From NCBI GenBank assembly GCA_025716815.1, contig JAIXMN010000037.1:124001-188000 (forward strand): a stretch of 64,000 bases of DNA, written 5' to 3'. Below the pieces are notes generated by a model. It worked only from the letters and a program-made list of their open reading frames with translations, did not search any database and was not told the origin of the DNA. This document shows positions 48,166-59,213 of the stretch, one piece after another. The translations under genes and the position numbers were made by a program. Origin of the DNA: Dichotomocladium elegans (lineage: Eukaryota > Mucoromycota > Mucoromycetes > Mucorales > Lichtheimiaceae). Positions within the stretch are counted from its first letter, which is position 1, and every line of letters begins with the position of its first letter.

Positions 48166-51073
48166 GACTAACTCGCAATATGATGATATAATTAATTCAA
48201 CAAGCATCTACGAAAGTGCACCACAAATTCAAATATAAATGAAAGTATCATCATTGGTATCATAATTGCTGTACAGAGTTCTCCACGAGATGTTGCGAGC
48301 GTATGAAGGAACTTCCAAATGGTGGGTGTCTAAGTCATTTGCTGATGTTACCGACAGAGTGACCAGATGCAACGAAGTCGCCTCACTATAACAAATTATT
48401 ATGAATTCCTCTTGCTCTTATCAACTTTATTCACCGTGAATTCTCCGTCCTTCAGACCTATGCCATATACACACTTCATTCATGGTGTCTCTGCTACGTA
48501 CAGGTCTAACCCTAATCTCTCCTTCTTTTTCAAAGGAGCGCCATGTTCGCAGAACAGATAGCTGACAATGGTTCTTCCTAAATCTTTTATGAATGGTCAG
48601 AACAAAGCGTTTCCTGTCTGTACGAGTCAAATGAGCATATAATCGCGTTGTTAACGATCAGCATTCCGGTTCGCAGGTCACCGTTTACGAACAATACGAC
48701 GTTGAAAGAGGAGAAGGATATTATCCACAGATTTCCGGGCTACAGTACCCTGCTGAAGTGTCCGTTCGTATGCTCATCTACATACGTGAATCGCCGAAAG
48801 CTAATAATGAGAAATAGTTCTTGCTCTGCTCGATTCGAATGAGTCGCCGAGTTAGGGAATCGGAGAATTCGTCCTATCAAAGGATCGATTTCAAGAAAAT
48901 CCAGTCGAAAACAGCGCACTAAAAAGCTATCTGCGTCAAAGTCCATAGATGGGTACAATGACGATTAAAAATGACATTCCTTGTATCATGATATCCAGGA
49001 GCTCATTAACTAGGCAGATCAGAATGTCCTATGTTCTCCTTTCCTGGATGCTATTGAGAAAATACGAGGGCATATCAAAAGAATAGTAAAGCGCTCTCTG
49101 AAATGACGTTCAAAGATCTCGTGAGAAGCACTAAAGACTCTACATCATTTGTACCCGAAAGACGAAACAGTCAATGCATTTCAACAGTCCTGGCCGAAGA
49201 GAGGAAGCTCCAGGCGAAGAAGGTGACCAGTGCAGTTTTGGTTACGCCTTGCTGGCCAACTCAGTGCTGGTGGCGTATGGCACTGACAGCGGTGAACGAA
49301 TCTATTCTCACTCTTTGCGCCAGGACGCTTAACTCAGGAATAGCATGGTGATTATACAGAGGCTCCTACGCTCCAAAGGATTGGACCGCTTGTTACATTT
49401 AATGGTCAACCAAGCAAATTGTGGCCAGGCAGGGTTGTGCTATGGAAACAAAATCCGCGTCGTCTAACCATGAGGATCCGAATAAGAAGCTTCCGATGTA
49501 ATGAGATTCGTCCTCAACATCGAGGCTATAACTGTCTACCGCCGCGTTAGATTAACTAAGCGAAGCTTTGCATCTGGAAGGTTATCGCAGAACCGTTTGC
49601 TTTGACCAGTAGACGTTTTGTGTTCATGGTAGATCGTTCTCAGCTGCCCATATTCCGCTTTAGAGGATTACACCCACCCTTCAATATCACAAAACAAAGT
49701 TCCACTGGCTGAATAGCCGCAATTGAGCTTTGGGAGCCATGCAGAAGTAATGGAACGAGACGCTGACGAAGAAAGATCAATCTCCTTTATGACACCTAGT
49801 TGCACTGGCAAGTGTTTTGGCAAGAAGTACTAGGCCACACGCATACTGCGGATCAAGCCATCCGTTCTGTCCCCTTCCTTATTGGCAGCAGCATTGGCAG
49901 TAAATTTTTATTTTATTTTGGACAATGGGGCGTTAAGGTAGGAAATGCACCGAACAACGCACAGTCAATGCTGCCCGTGGAGGTTCGATGTACTGCGATA
50001 AGAGAATATATATACATGCAGTAAGGCACGTCGCAGAGGATCCCAAAAAACAGATAGAGCGATTCTGCCACTGTATCGTACTATGACCATCAGCGTTGAT
50101 AGACTATGAGGACGGCATTAAAGGATGATGAGCTCAGATAATGTAGAGCATGGTTTGAATAGAAGTGAGACATGACCAGCAAAGACAATGAGAATTGCAT
50201 TCCGGTGCTCAGGAACAGTCGGTGAGATACGATAAGACAATGGCTTTATGCGGAAATTATTTGCCTGGTATAGTTAAATATTCCCACGCTGCTCAAAAAT
50301 TACGGTATCCAACAGACTGTGTGATCCATTCCCAGGTAAGAGCATATCGTGCACACTCATACAGATCAATATAGATTCTTCAATATGAATTGCCAGACAA
50401 GAGAATGGGTGCAGAGCACCGATATACAAATGATTGCAACGATGACCCGGCCCCCCGTAGTCCGTTGTTTATGGATTAGTTCACGTGATCACAAGTTTAT
50501 TACTAACAAGGTCTCGACATGCATAGAAGGCACAGTGTTTGGTATATGTAACTGAGGAAAGAGACGAGGAGAGTGTGCTTGCCATCGAAACCCGAGAGGA
50601 CAGCACTTGATGGATAGAGAACAGAAGATTTTGCCGGGACGGTGTCGAGGGGACCGTGCATGGAAAACACTCGTTGGGAGATGGGCCCACCAATGGGGAG
50701 TCTCGCTCTCCCGGCCCCCTCCCCGTCCTCTTTTTATCAAAAAGACTTGTATGCTAGGCTATGGTGCGACAGGGCAGCTTGAATTGCAAGAGATGGTATG
50801 CCAATGGAAACAATGTACAAGAAGTTCGGCATACACATAGATGGACGGGGGTGGGGATGAACCAGATGGATCCATATGAGACTAGTCAATCGATAGAAAA
50901 GATAAAGAAAAAAACGGCATCACGCCACGAATCAATAGGAATACGCGTAGCTCGCCTCAGATTATCAATTGGAGCGTTTCCAGATTTTTCAAAGTCCGGG
51001 TTTGGGAACTGCGGGTCATGGCATGATGGGCGTTTTTGATGTGTGTGGAGAAAATTTCAAAAGCCATGACGAC

Positions 51074-51081
51074 TATAAATA
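51074..51081 (+). promoter_or_regulatory. TATA box of the 82-residue mitochondrial-type gene
   Basis: TATAAATA lies 78 nt before the ATG at 51159, followed by a CT-rich leader. Confidence 0.55.
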
Positions 51082-51158
51082 CCCAATCCCATGCTCTCCT
51101 CCCTCCTGCCTCCGCATCTCTTTCTCTTCTCCTCTCTTCTCCTCAACCCACATATACA

Positions 51159-51407
51159 ATGCAAGGTTCAGCATCAGCCCTCCGAGTAATCCGTCGCGCA
51201 GCCGTCGTCCGAACCTATTCTTCTACCGTCCAAGCCCCCAAGGCCGCCGCCACTACCTCCAACAACAATGAGACCCTCCAATACCTCGACCGCCTCAAGG
51301 ATCTGGAGATCGAGTTCCAGAGCAAGGGCGAGCATGTCAGTGCAGACTTTTGGAAGACTGAGCCTGGGAAATACCACGACAATTCATTGGATGTAAAGTA
51401 CCAATAA
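51159..51407 (+). CDS. Small protein with mitochondrial presequence, unknown function
   Basis: This is an intronless gene of 82 residues. The N-terminus MQGSASALRVIRRAAVVRTY lacks acidic residues, carries four Arg and ends at an R-x-Y-S site typical of mitochondrial presequence cleavage. After a short Ala/Thr/Asn linker comes a charged helical part (LQYLDRLKDLEIEFQSKG) and a tail ending SLDVKYQ. I chose the ATG at 51159 because a TATA box and a pyrimidine-rich leader precede it; an upstream in-frame ATG at 51036 lies before the TATA box. I do not recognise a family; a small accessory subunit of a respiratory or matrix complex is one possibility. Confidence 0.7.
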   Translation: MQGSASALRVIRRAAVVRTYSSTVQAPKAAATTSNNNETLQYLDRLKDLEIEFQSKGEHVSADFWKTEPGKYHDNSLDVKYQ

Positions 51408-52651
51408 GCAGTTCATGGTAATGCTGAATATGATGACTGATCAATTTCCCTATGCTTATAGTTTGCCAGCCAAAAGGGAAATGAATGAGACAAAAATCGA
51501 GGGAAAGCCATCGCATTGAAAACACACGTACACGATGTACACACCGTACATATCGCACACCATGTTAATCCACAAAAACGCCCAGTCTTTTCTTTTTTCT
51601 TCTCTTCTTGTATTGTATATTCCCCGAAAAAAAAAAGAAACTAGTTATTTTTTTTTCTCACATTCGACTTCTGCTTGCAATGGGAGTGCCAAGAGTGAAG
51701 ATATCAAAATCAACGGGTTGACATCTGAAAGGCCGTGGTTTCCACATGAAGCTTGGTCACGGTAACGACGTTGCCAAATGACCGCCATTTTCACCCTGTC
51801 ATCACATGCTGGCATGAGACACACTCTTTTTTTTTCTCACTCTTTCTCGAAATGATTAAGTGCCGTTCCGATGGAGCACTTTCCTTTTTAGCCTATCGAG
51901 TTTGTCATACGCACATGTGGCTACTCCACACCTTTTGGTTCATGAAATTTCGTTGTACCACCTATTGTTCCGAGTGAAGAATAGGAGAAAGGCAGTACAT
52001 CAAGTGCATGCATCTCCTACTGTTTTGTTATTGATGACATGTTCGTGTATGTGGGCGTAATCACCCTGCCTAATGTTATCGTACCTGTTAGAGCATCGAG
52101 AGAGAGACACACACAAGATCAGGGCGATAGGGTTTCTACTGTGGTTTTCTAAAAAGAGACATCTCTTGTGCAACGTCTGGGAAGTCGCGGGTTTTCGCCA
52201 TAAATCTTGAATAAACCCAAACATTCAGGGACTAGTAGTACATCTTGGGTACAATGTAGATGCCTTCAGTATCCTTAAAAAAACCCCCCAGCCAGGTAGA
52301 GTCACAAATTGGGCGAGATTGACCATCTCTGCCAGTCGCTTGATCGTCTTCCCCACGAGTGTCCATGTCTTCAAGAATGCGATGTTGCTTTCTCCCGCAC
52401 CATTTCTGCATGTACACGTCGCCTTTAAACTTGCCAGGCCGCAATAAAAATAAAGCTCTTGTGCAGTTTCCGGACTGAAACGCATTCGCTCCGAGAGATG
52501 TCGAGATTACACTTGCAAAAAACTGAATCCAGATCTCGTCTGTACAAAGCAGACTGAGTTTTGATTTTAATGCTTGGGAGGGGGGCACCAAGTGGAGTTC
52601 TATGCTGACCCTGTTCCTTTTCACTTCTTCTTCTATCCCAAAGCCAGGATT
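51408..52651. other. Intergenic, no confident gene
   Basis: This lies between two plus-strand genes. A minus-strand frame at 52232-52666 is open for 144 codons but overlaps the Dsc3 start in antisense and has no recognised motif, so it is not called. The rest is AT-rich. Confidence 0.45.
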
Positions 52652-53713
52652 ATGCAGCACGAACAAGATGAATATTATGATTCAGTAGAGCTACATATAA
52701 GATGGGCAGAGGGTCATGACCTCGTCCTGCGTGCATCTCCCAAAGACTGCGTGGGCAGCATCAAACAGAAGGTGTGTGCTTATAAACTTGGTGGTAATTA
52801 CAAGAAGGTTGAACCCTCCCCATCGTGCTCTGTCCTAGATACGTTCCTCCTATCCCACTGGAAATAAGAATATTCGTTTAATTCGGAATGGACGTATTCT
52901 CGACGATGCCTCTAAATTGGCAGATTATGGCATCGGCAAGATTGTGCGGGATCTTGGTTCCAAAGCAAAAGTTCCACCACCGGACCCCATCTACCTTCAC
53001 TGCTCGCTCTCTGACTATGTCTCTGAAACTGCCGGAAACAATGTAAGAGATGCAGCCCGGCCATTGTGCCGTCTGGCTACATGTCCATTGCACTCATGAG
53101 CGTCACTTGTTTCCCATCCCCCGGTGTGCTGTTGGTGCACCAGAACAATGCACCTCAACTTGCAACGCCGGTTGGGTTCGATAGGCTGCGGGACGCAGGT
53201 TTTTCTGAGGAGGATATACGCGAGATACGCCTGAGGTTCCACCGCGCACATGGAATAACTGCGGATGGTATACATTTATACATCCACGTGTGCGTGGGCT
53301 AAACGTCGGGCTGTTGGGACTCAATTGTGTGTGCATGCACCTAGAAAACTCTGCCGAAGCGAGAAACCTCGAGGATGAGTGGATAGACAATTCAAATGAA
53401 ACCCTTGCGGATGGAAGTAAGTTGAGCCTTTCCTATCGGTTGCTGCATGACCTATACGCTTATTCAATTTTCTTGCCAAAGGTTTGCAGGGAACCTACAA
53501 GGAGATGATGTGGGGCCTTCTTCTTGGCTTCTTTCTGGGACTCATATGCTTGTTTTGGTTTCGGGAGTCAGTGTTCACTCGGAGACATCAAATGGGTAAA
53601 GTGTCGTGGACGTGATGGGCTCGAAATAGTTGCTGATGCGCCAGGCCTTGACAGGGATCGTCGCAGGGATTTTCATCAATCTCTCCTTTGGAATACTCCA
53701 TGTGTATTATTAG
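52652..53713 (+). CDS. DSC3: Dsc E3 ubiquitin ligase complex subunit 3 (ubiquitin-like, DUF2407 family)
   Basis: Six exons (52652-52771, 52839-53042, 53144-53267, 53345-53416, 53482-53595, 53655-53713) give 230 residues. The N-terminal ubiquitin-like domain (VELHIRWAEGHDLVLRASP ... IRLIRNGRILDDASKLADYG) is followed by the hallmark GFDRLRDAGFSEEDIREIRL, then ADG and two C-terminal membrane segments (MMWGLLLGFFLGLICLFWF and GIVAGIFINLSFGILHVYY). Dsc3 is part of the Golgi/endosome Dsc ligase that cleaves SREBP in fission yeast and degrades orphan membrane proteins in budding yeast. All junctions keep frame and the last intron splits the second membrane segment from the first. The family call rests on both conserved domains in the right order. 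Confidence 0.92.
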
Positions 53714-55438
53714 TAAATTAGAAATCATACGTTGGCTATGGCCTGGCGCCGTTTATCTACGACTATATTTCGGTCGGTGGACTTGCTTCCGGAACACATT
53801 GCGCTCAGCACTCGATGGATGATAAGCCTGGAATATGATACCCGTTGTGAAAGACGCAGCCACAATGTGTACCATATTCACAATTTGCCTTGTAAAGTAT
53901 AATCCCTAAACCACATCTTTGGAGCAGTTCATAAATATGAAGAAGCCCTGTTCATCATTTCCAAAACAGGATAATGATTAAGAAAACTATATATATATAT
54001 ATATATTCTATATCCAAATGCATGTATGCTTAAACCACGTGTCAGGCACTTCTCGTCACCAGAAAGTCTAAGCATAGGAGAAAAGGAAGTAATCAAGATG
54101 ACTGCGTAAACCGCACTAACAAAAGTACTGCTTGATCGGAATAGATAAGTGCAGTTACACATTGATTCTCGTCCCCCCTTGTCTTCACTCGTTAAAGAAA
54201 TAAACAGGCTTTATCTCTGCGTCGCAATGAAGTGAAAAGAGATAACTTTACGTCTTTGTTGTCTAGCTAATCTAAAAGGATGCTTTACTGTAGATAATAA
54301 TTGAGAAGAGCGACTGTCGGCCTTGCTCTGGTGAAATGACTCGCGTAGAACGGTGAAAATCAAAGGTACCTACTATGTCAGCACGCAGATACATCAGCTG
54401 TACGGGCCTATTGGGGTCAATCATTCCATGGAAGAGCACTTCAGTCCAACAGAAAGTTGGCGTATCAATAGAAGTAGTTCGACACAGTATTTATAGATTC
54501 TTCCTTCATTGTGGCTCTAAGAAAGCTAAGAAAATATCCTCCCTTGTAACTTTAGATTGATATGTCCTCTTTCTTTCTCCTCTTTTTTTTGGCGGTGGCA
54601 GTAAAGTCGCAATCATACTCGCACGATTGTTGTTGTTTCGGAGGTGTAACCACTAATGGTATCCTTTTCTTGCATTATGTGCTCTGCGTTTCATGTTAAT
54701 AGGGATCTAGACCCATCAAAAGAAATATAGTTTTTGTTTCTGACGTGAACGCCAGCCACGTCTCATAAGTTTGCCTAGTCAAGGAGCTCTGGAACACTTA
54801 CATTCCTATTCCTGGCTACCGACTGAAACCGTCCCCTTTGTCAATGACTAACTGCATTCGATTCTCATATATCGACGGCTACTTGTAATCTCTCCCCCCC
54901 AAAAAAAAAATTGCTGCTTCGGCTGCTCTTTATATCGATCCAACTCGGTTTGACCTGTATATTGCGTTGTCTTGAGCTCTTGTAGCTTGGAGACGTCAGA
55001 CACATTTATCAATTGATCAACCAAGTTTTGATATTTTGGTCCTTCTTTACATCGGCTGTCAATAGGCAAAGGGAAATGAGACCGCTCTGTGTCTATGAAT
55101 CCTGTTTGATTCTTCTTTTCCTTTAGACGCAAATCCCAGGTTTCTCGAAGCTGAACTGTTCATCGGACATGGTCTTTTTGGAGATGACGGATATAATATA
55201 AACACGAAAGAGGATAGTGCACCACTGACAAGATCCAACAGTTTCGCGGTTTCCATCCAGATCAGATACACGAACAATGACGCGGATAAAAGCGACAGAC
55301 GGTCCCAAGAACGCGGAGCAAATTGCGCTGTTGTCGATGTGATGGTGGAACAAAATATCTTGCAGGGTTGCGGGTGGGGGAAAGGAAAACGTTGACCGAA
55401 GAAAACGAAACCAAAACAAACGCAGTTTCAGAACATCA
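53714..55438. other. Intergenic with an AT microsatellite and an unassigned minus-strand frame
   Basis: Most of this is AT-rich with a TA dinucleotide repeat near 53986-54005. At its right end a minus-strand frame is listed separately (54848-55164). Confidence 0.4.
54848..55164 (-). CDS. Possible 3' exon of an unknown protein
   Basis: This minus-strand frame reads QLRETWDLRLKEKKNQTGFI and on through PKYQNLVDQLINVSDVSKLQ to a stop at 54848. The composition is protein-like and rich in Lys/Glu/Gln, but there is no in-frame ATG; a nearby ATG at 55178 (MSDEQFSFE) is in another frame with no obvious splice between. A C-run and A-run at 54893-54910 fall inside the frame. It may be the last exon of a gene or a decayed one. 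The second MITE copy lies about 270 bp upstream. No family is recognised. Confidence 0.25.
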
Positions 55439-55595
55439 CAGTGGCCGCCCATTCTAGCGATACCTTGAGTTCCCACCAAACCATATCACTATGACGAGTT
55501 GCAATAAGCCCTACCCGGTCAAGGTGGTTCCGTAAAAGCGTATCACTATAGCGAAACATCATTGTAACCAGTATCATTATAACGGGCGGCCACTG
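55439..55595 (-). mobile_element. MITE copy B (same family as copy A, opposite orientation)
   Basis: This 157-bp copy has ends CAGTGGCCGCCC on both sides as inverted repeats, followed by TA on the right; the left flank is CA, so one target base has changed. Read on the minus strand it aligns with copy A, including the GGGCTTATTGCAA-T/C-TCGT core and the TATAGTGATA motifs. Its 3' end adjoins the promoter region of the gene at 56138. Confidence 0.82.
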
Positions 55596-56137
55596 TAAAA
55601 TACAACATCAAGTTCGAGCACTAGCCATTTTGCAAAGAAAACTCTAAACCCTCATTAAAGAAGGCCTCCCTCTCAGCTTACGGGTCCCGCCATCATAAAA
55701 ATTCCTATGTATCATAACCCGAATACTTCAGCAACCACCACCATCACCACCCAGCAGACTGGAGGATCGCTTTTTATAAGTGCAGTTCATCTTTAGTTCT
55801 CCATAATTTCATATAGTACAGTGCTTTCGTGTATAATAACATGGGCTCAGTTGGTTCTTGCAGTTCACAGCTCAGAAATGAGTGCCACAAATGAAAGAGT
55901 GCTTATCTCGAAAGCAATAAAAATAGCCTTAGTAAGTCCACTACTTCACGAAGAAATCGGCCATTCAGCAGCTTCTATAAATAGGGCAAATAAGGCACAA
56001 CAAACGATAGGTTCTGGGTTTCTTTTCTTTCCTTCCCGTCATTTTCCCCCACTCTGCATTTCGAGCCACCACCACCGCATTAACCTTGTTCTTCATATTA
56101 CATCTCTACATGCTTTTATAAAACATTCACTTCTGAC

Positions 56138-57332
56138 ATGCCTATGAAACGCACTGTTGCTCTCCAATGTATATTTGCATTCTGTGTTATATGCCTCGTG
56201 TTCATCGTCAGGCAAGCAAGTCACACCTCATCAGGTATTCCCAATGTCCTTATGCTGACTGCCGCCACTCACTCGATGCTCTCGGAACTCACCCTACGTT
56301 CATTTCATAGACGACTGCCAGGACGGGATCTGTTTGAAATCATCGCTCCATGATCTTGGTTCTGAGAACTCCAGCATGGTATTGACAGATGTTAATGTGG
56401 AAAAGAGCAACCCACATCAACTCGACGACGACAATTCCATTGACACTACGATCGACGCGGTGACCGCTCTAGAGGAGCGGCCGGTTACCGACGTATATCC
56501 GTTTACAATTGTCACAGCAGCGAGTGCCAACCATCTTTGTGCACTTGAGAACATGCTCTACAACCTACACAATCTTAAGCAACACGTCGCGGTCGAAGAT
56601 TTTCCGCGTATCGTCGTCTATGATCTCGGCATCACCGATCAACAGAAGACAATTCTAGATAGCTTGAAGAACGCAGAATTTTTTGACGAATTGGTTGTTT
56701 TTGACTACGAAAAGTACCCGTCCTTCTGGAATATATCGATTGCGCGCGGCGAGTATGCATGGAAAACGGGCATTGTCAAAGAAACACAGGAGCTTTATGG
56801 CGGCGTCATCGTCTGGCTCGACACAGGCGATGTGCCCAATGCGCTCTTTATGCGCATGATACCTAAATACATCCGTCGCCACGGCTTCTGGTCACCACGC
56901 AGCACCGGCTTTGTTGGATCAAAGTTCAACCACGAAGGCGCCTTCGAGTATTTCAAGATGTCGCGTAAAGAATATGGCGCTCTTGAAAACTGCAACGGCG
57001 CAGCGCTCGGCTTTGACGCAGACAACAAGCTTGTTGTGGATGCGCTAATCACGCCATGGTACGAATGTGGCCTTGACAAGGATTGCATCGCACCGCCTGG
57101 TTCGTCTCGTTCAAATCATCGCCAGGACCAGTCAGCGATCACCTTGCTCGCGGTCAAGGCAGGCTACCGCTGCTTTGAATATCCTGAATTTCATGGCATC
57201 ACCATTCATCAAGACGAAGCCTGCCAGAAGCGCCTAGAGTCATTAGAGGAGAAAGGGTCGTTATTACACCCATCCTTCATTGGTACGTTTGAGCAAAGGT
57301 ATCGCTTACTGCAGATGGAATCGGTCGATTGA
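56138..57332 (+). CDS. Type II membrane glycosyltransferase-like protein (DUF1647-like)
   Basis: Exons 56138-56234 and 56311-57332 give 372 residues. A signal anchor at about residues 7-24 (ALQCIFAFCVICLVFIV) is followed by a short Ser/Asn/Asp-rich stem. The main domain opens with YPFTIVTAASANHLCALENM and shows IVVYDLGITDQQK, a possible metal-binding VWLDTGDVPN and a late HRQDQSAITLLAVKAGY. This pattern resembles the uncharacterised glycosyltransferase-like families found in fungi and nematodes, with a Golgi location expected. The donor sugar and acceptor are unknown. The intron is supported because the first exon supplies the only ATG and the membrane anchor. Assignment to the DUF1647 group is by memory of the pattern and needs a profile search. 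Confidence 0.75.
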
Positions 57333-57739
57333 CATGTATTCGCAGACTTATAACGAGTGCTGGCCACTGTTTAGAGAATAGCAAAATATTTTACACAATC
57401 GGGTAATTGAGAGCTACTTTTATTTTCAATCAAGTTTGCGTCATGTGATTATGGATATCACGGCATCAGCATCTAGTATTTGTGGTTCAATAGAGGCAGT
57501 TTATGCGTGTAATAAGCCGACCGCTTATGCGTGCGCTGATGAACATACAAGGAAATGATGGTATTATCCTACATAAAAAGGCCTCAAGGAAATATCCTTC
57601 AAACGAGCCCAAACTTTGATTATATTTTAAATTGGCTTGTGGAGTTTACAGATGTTTAAAAATACATTGGTATCCATGTAATAGCGTGTACGTATTTCCG
57701 CCTTTAGCATCTCCAACTACTTGGCATCTCCTGGGCATG
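57333..57739. other. Intergenic, no gene seen
   Basis: This short AT-rich stretch lies between the glycosyltransferase-like gene and the Tc1 remnant. I see no terminal repeat of the remnant here. Confidence 0.4.
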
Positions 57740-58600
57740 CTCTCTACAGGTTCATGCATTTTTTAACTGCTACATTCCGCCATTTTCTTGATGTATAGAG
57801 CAGCTTCCAATTCGCTGACAGTGTTGATATCGGCTTGGCTCTTCTTGATCTTATTACCTGAGACGTCCCAAAGGTTTTCTATGGGGTTCAAGTCGGGGCT
57901 TATTGGGCTTGCCATTCATCAACGCCTTTGGTGGGAGGGGCCTTTCCTTCCACCAGCGCTCATACTCCACAGGATGATGACTGGGCACACCTCCTCTCTC
58001 TCTCTCTCTCTCTCCGTGTGTGGAAGATAAACTTTCTTCCATGCTCCTCTGTCAATGGCTGGATCCATATGACCCCCCTTGCTGAGACATTGCACCTATT
58101 TGGTTCCTGATTGGGCATTTTGCATGCAATGTTCCCAGCGGGATCCCATCCGGCCTGCCCAAAAACCATAACCGGACGCCTGTGGCAAACTTGAAAGTAG
58201 GCAGACTATGGATGGGTGAATCCCGACACTCATTTCTTGCGGATAGCCCTTCTGCGCCGCCCACCCCAATTTTTCTTTAGTTCAAGCATTGAAAGATGTT
58301 GTTGCAAATGCACGGCAAAAAAGTTCATTGGGGGGTAGGTGCATTTTACGAACAGCAAGTGAGACGTCTGCTTCTGTCTGCGAGAGAGAACCTTTGGGGC
58401 GTCCAGACGCGAGGTTTCGCAGTCGGTCGGCCATCATTACGGAACGTCCGCATGTCATCGCTGACTGTCCATTTGAAATGCCAAAATTTCTCAGCAACAC
58501 ACGCGTCTGCGTCCACTTGGCCTTGATAACCCAGGGCGCACACATCTGCCCCAACACATGAACGTCTCTTCTCTTTCTCTGTTGAGAATATCGGTACGCG
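57740..58600 (-). mobile_element. Decayed Tc1/mariner-type transposase
   Basis: On the minus strand, pieces of a Tc1-like transposase occur in order but in different frames with stops. An N-terminal helix-turn-helix-like part (LASGRPKGSLSQTEADVSLA) is at about 58300-58560, a middle part (VMVFGQAGWDPAGNI, the usual V-M-V-W-G strand) at about 58110-58170, and the C-terminal SPDLNPIENLWDVSGNKIKK signature at about 57830-57900. The third catalytic acidic residue of the DDE/D triad lies in SPDLNPIEN. A CT microsatellite at about 57991-58015 interrupts it, and the whole is shorter than an intact element. It cannot encode an active enzyme. Confidence 0.75.
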
Positions 58601-59213
58601 ACACGGGTAAAGCGATATTCGAAATGCTCTGGCCTAATAGCCTGTCACGTGCATAAATCTGCGCACGAGCGATCAAGCAGTTGGTGTGATGGTTAACACC
58701 CCCCCCGTTGTCGCACATCTTCATTATTTTGTAACGCTCACCGGGACTGCATTCTTGTGTATACTCCATTATCATCTATGTACGAATCAGTGCACAGGTT
58801 CAATCCGCCTTCCTAAAAAAAGGAGTTTTTCTCTCTATATACCTTCTGCAGTCTGAGCAGGATTTACAGTTCATTGCTGAGGAGATGCACTCGCTTCAAG
58901 TCATTTATTGTCATAAACATCCCTTTACAGCGATGACGCTACAGTATAAATTCATTGATAGACATAAGGATCTCTATAAAAGAAAGAAAGGCCCTCTGAG
59001 GGGCATCAGCAACATAAGGGCCATAATTTTTTTCATTCCCACACAAACTGATACACTCAAAAGATCGGCCGAGTGGTAGCCATTGTCTTTTTTGCATTGT
59101 GGCATAGCAACTATTGCTCCATTGCACTCCCCCCACCACCATCTACAAGCAGGGGTGCTCCACCTCCTTTCCTCCCCAAAAACACCAACTACCGTACTGC
59201 TATTATTTTCTGT
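58601..59213. other. Intergenic, no gene seen
   Basis: A C-run at 58699-58707 and low-complexity sequence. A GGCCGAGTGGT near 59068 looks like a tRNA A box, but no B box or cloverleaf follows. Confidence 0.4.

Larger units (their letters stand above)
45264..51158. other. Gene-poor 5.9-kb region with broken coding-like stretches
   Basis: No intact gene can be built here. Several stretches read like protein for 20-70 codons and then stop or change frame: for example an acidic segment at about 46285-46430 and fragments at 47749-47930 and 48040-48165. A 172-bp MITE (47293-47464) sits in the middle. This looks like old transposon or gene debris. I could not identify a transposase catalytic motif, so the origin is open. 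Confidence 0.5.

Noticed and set aside
52232..52666. 144-codon minus-strand frame overlapping the Dsc3 start
   Set aside because: No known motif, antisense to a confident gene, and no promoter or splice structure that supports it.
57991..58015. CT dinucleotide repeat as a possible regulatory element
   Set aside because: It lies inside the decayed transposase and looks like simple-repeat growth.
59060..59150. tRNA-like A box (GGCCGAGTGGT)
   Set aside because: No B box and no acceptor stem at the right distance.
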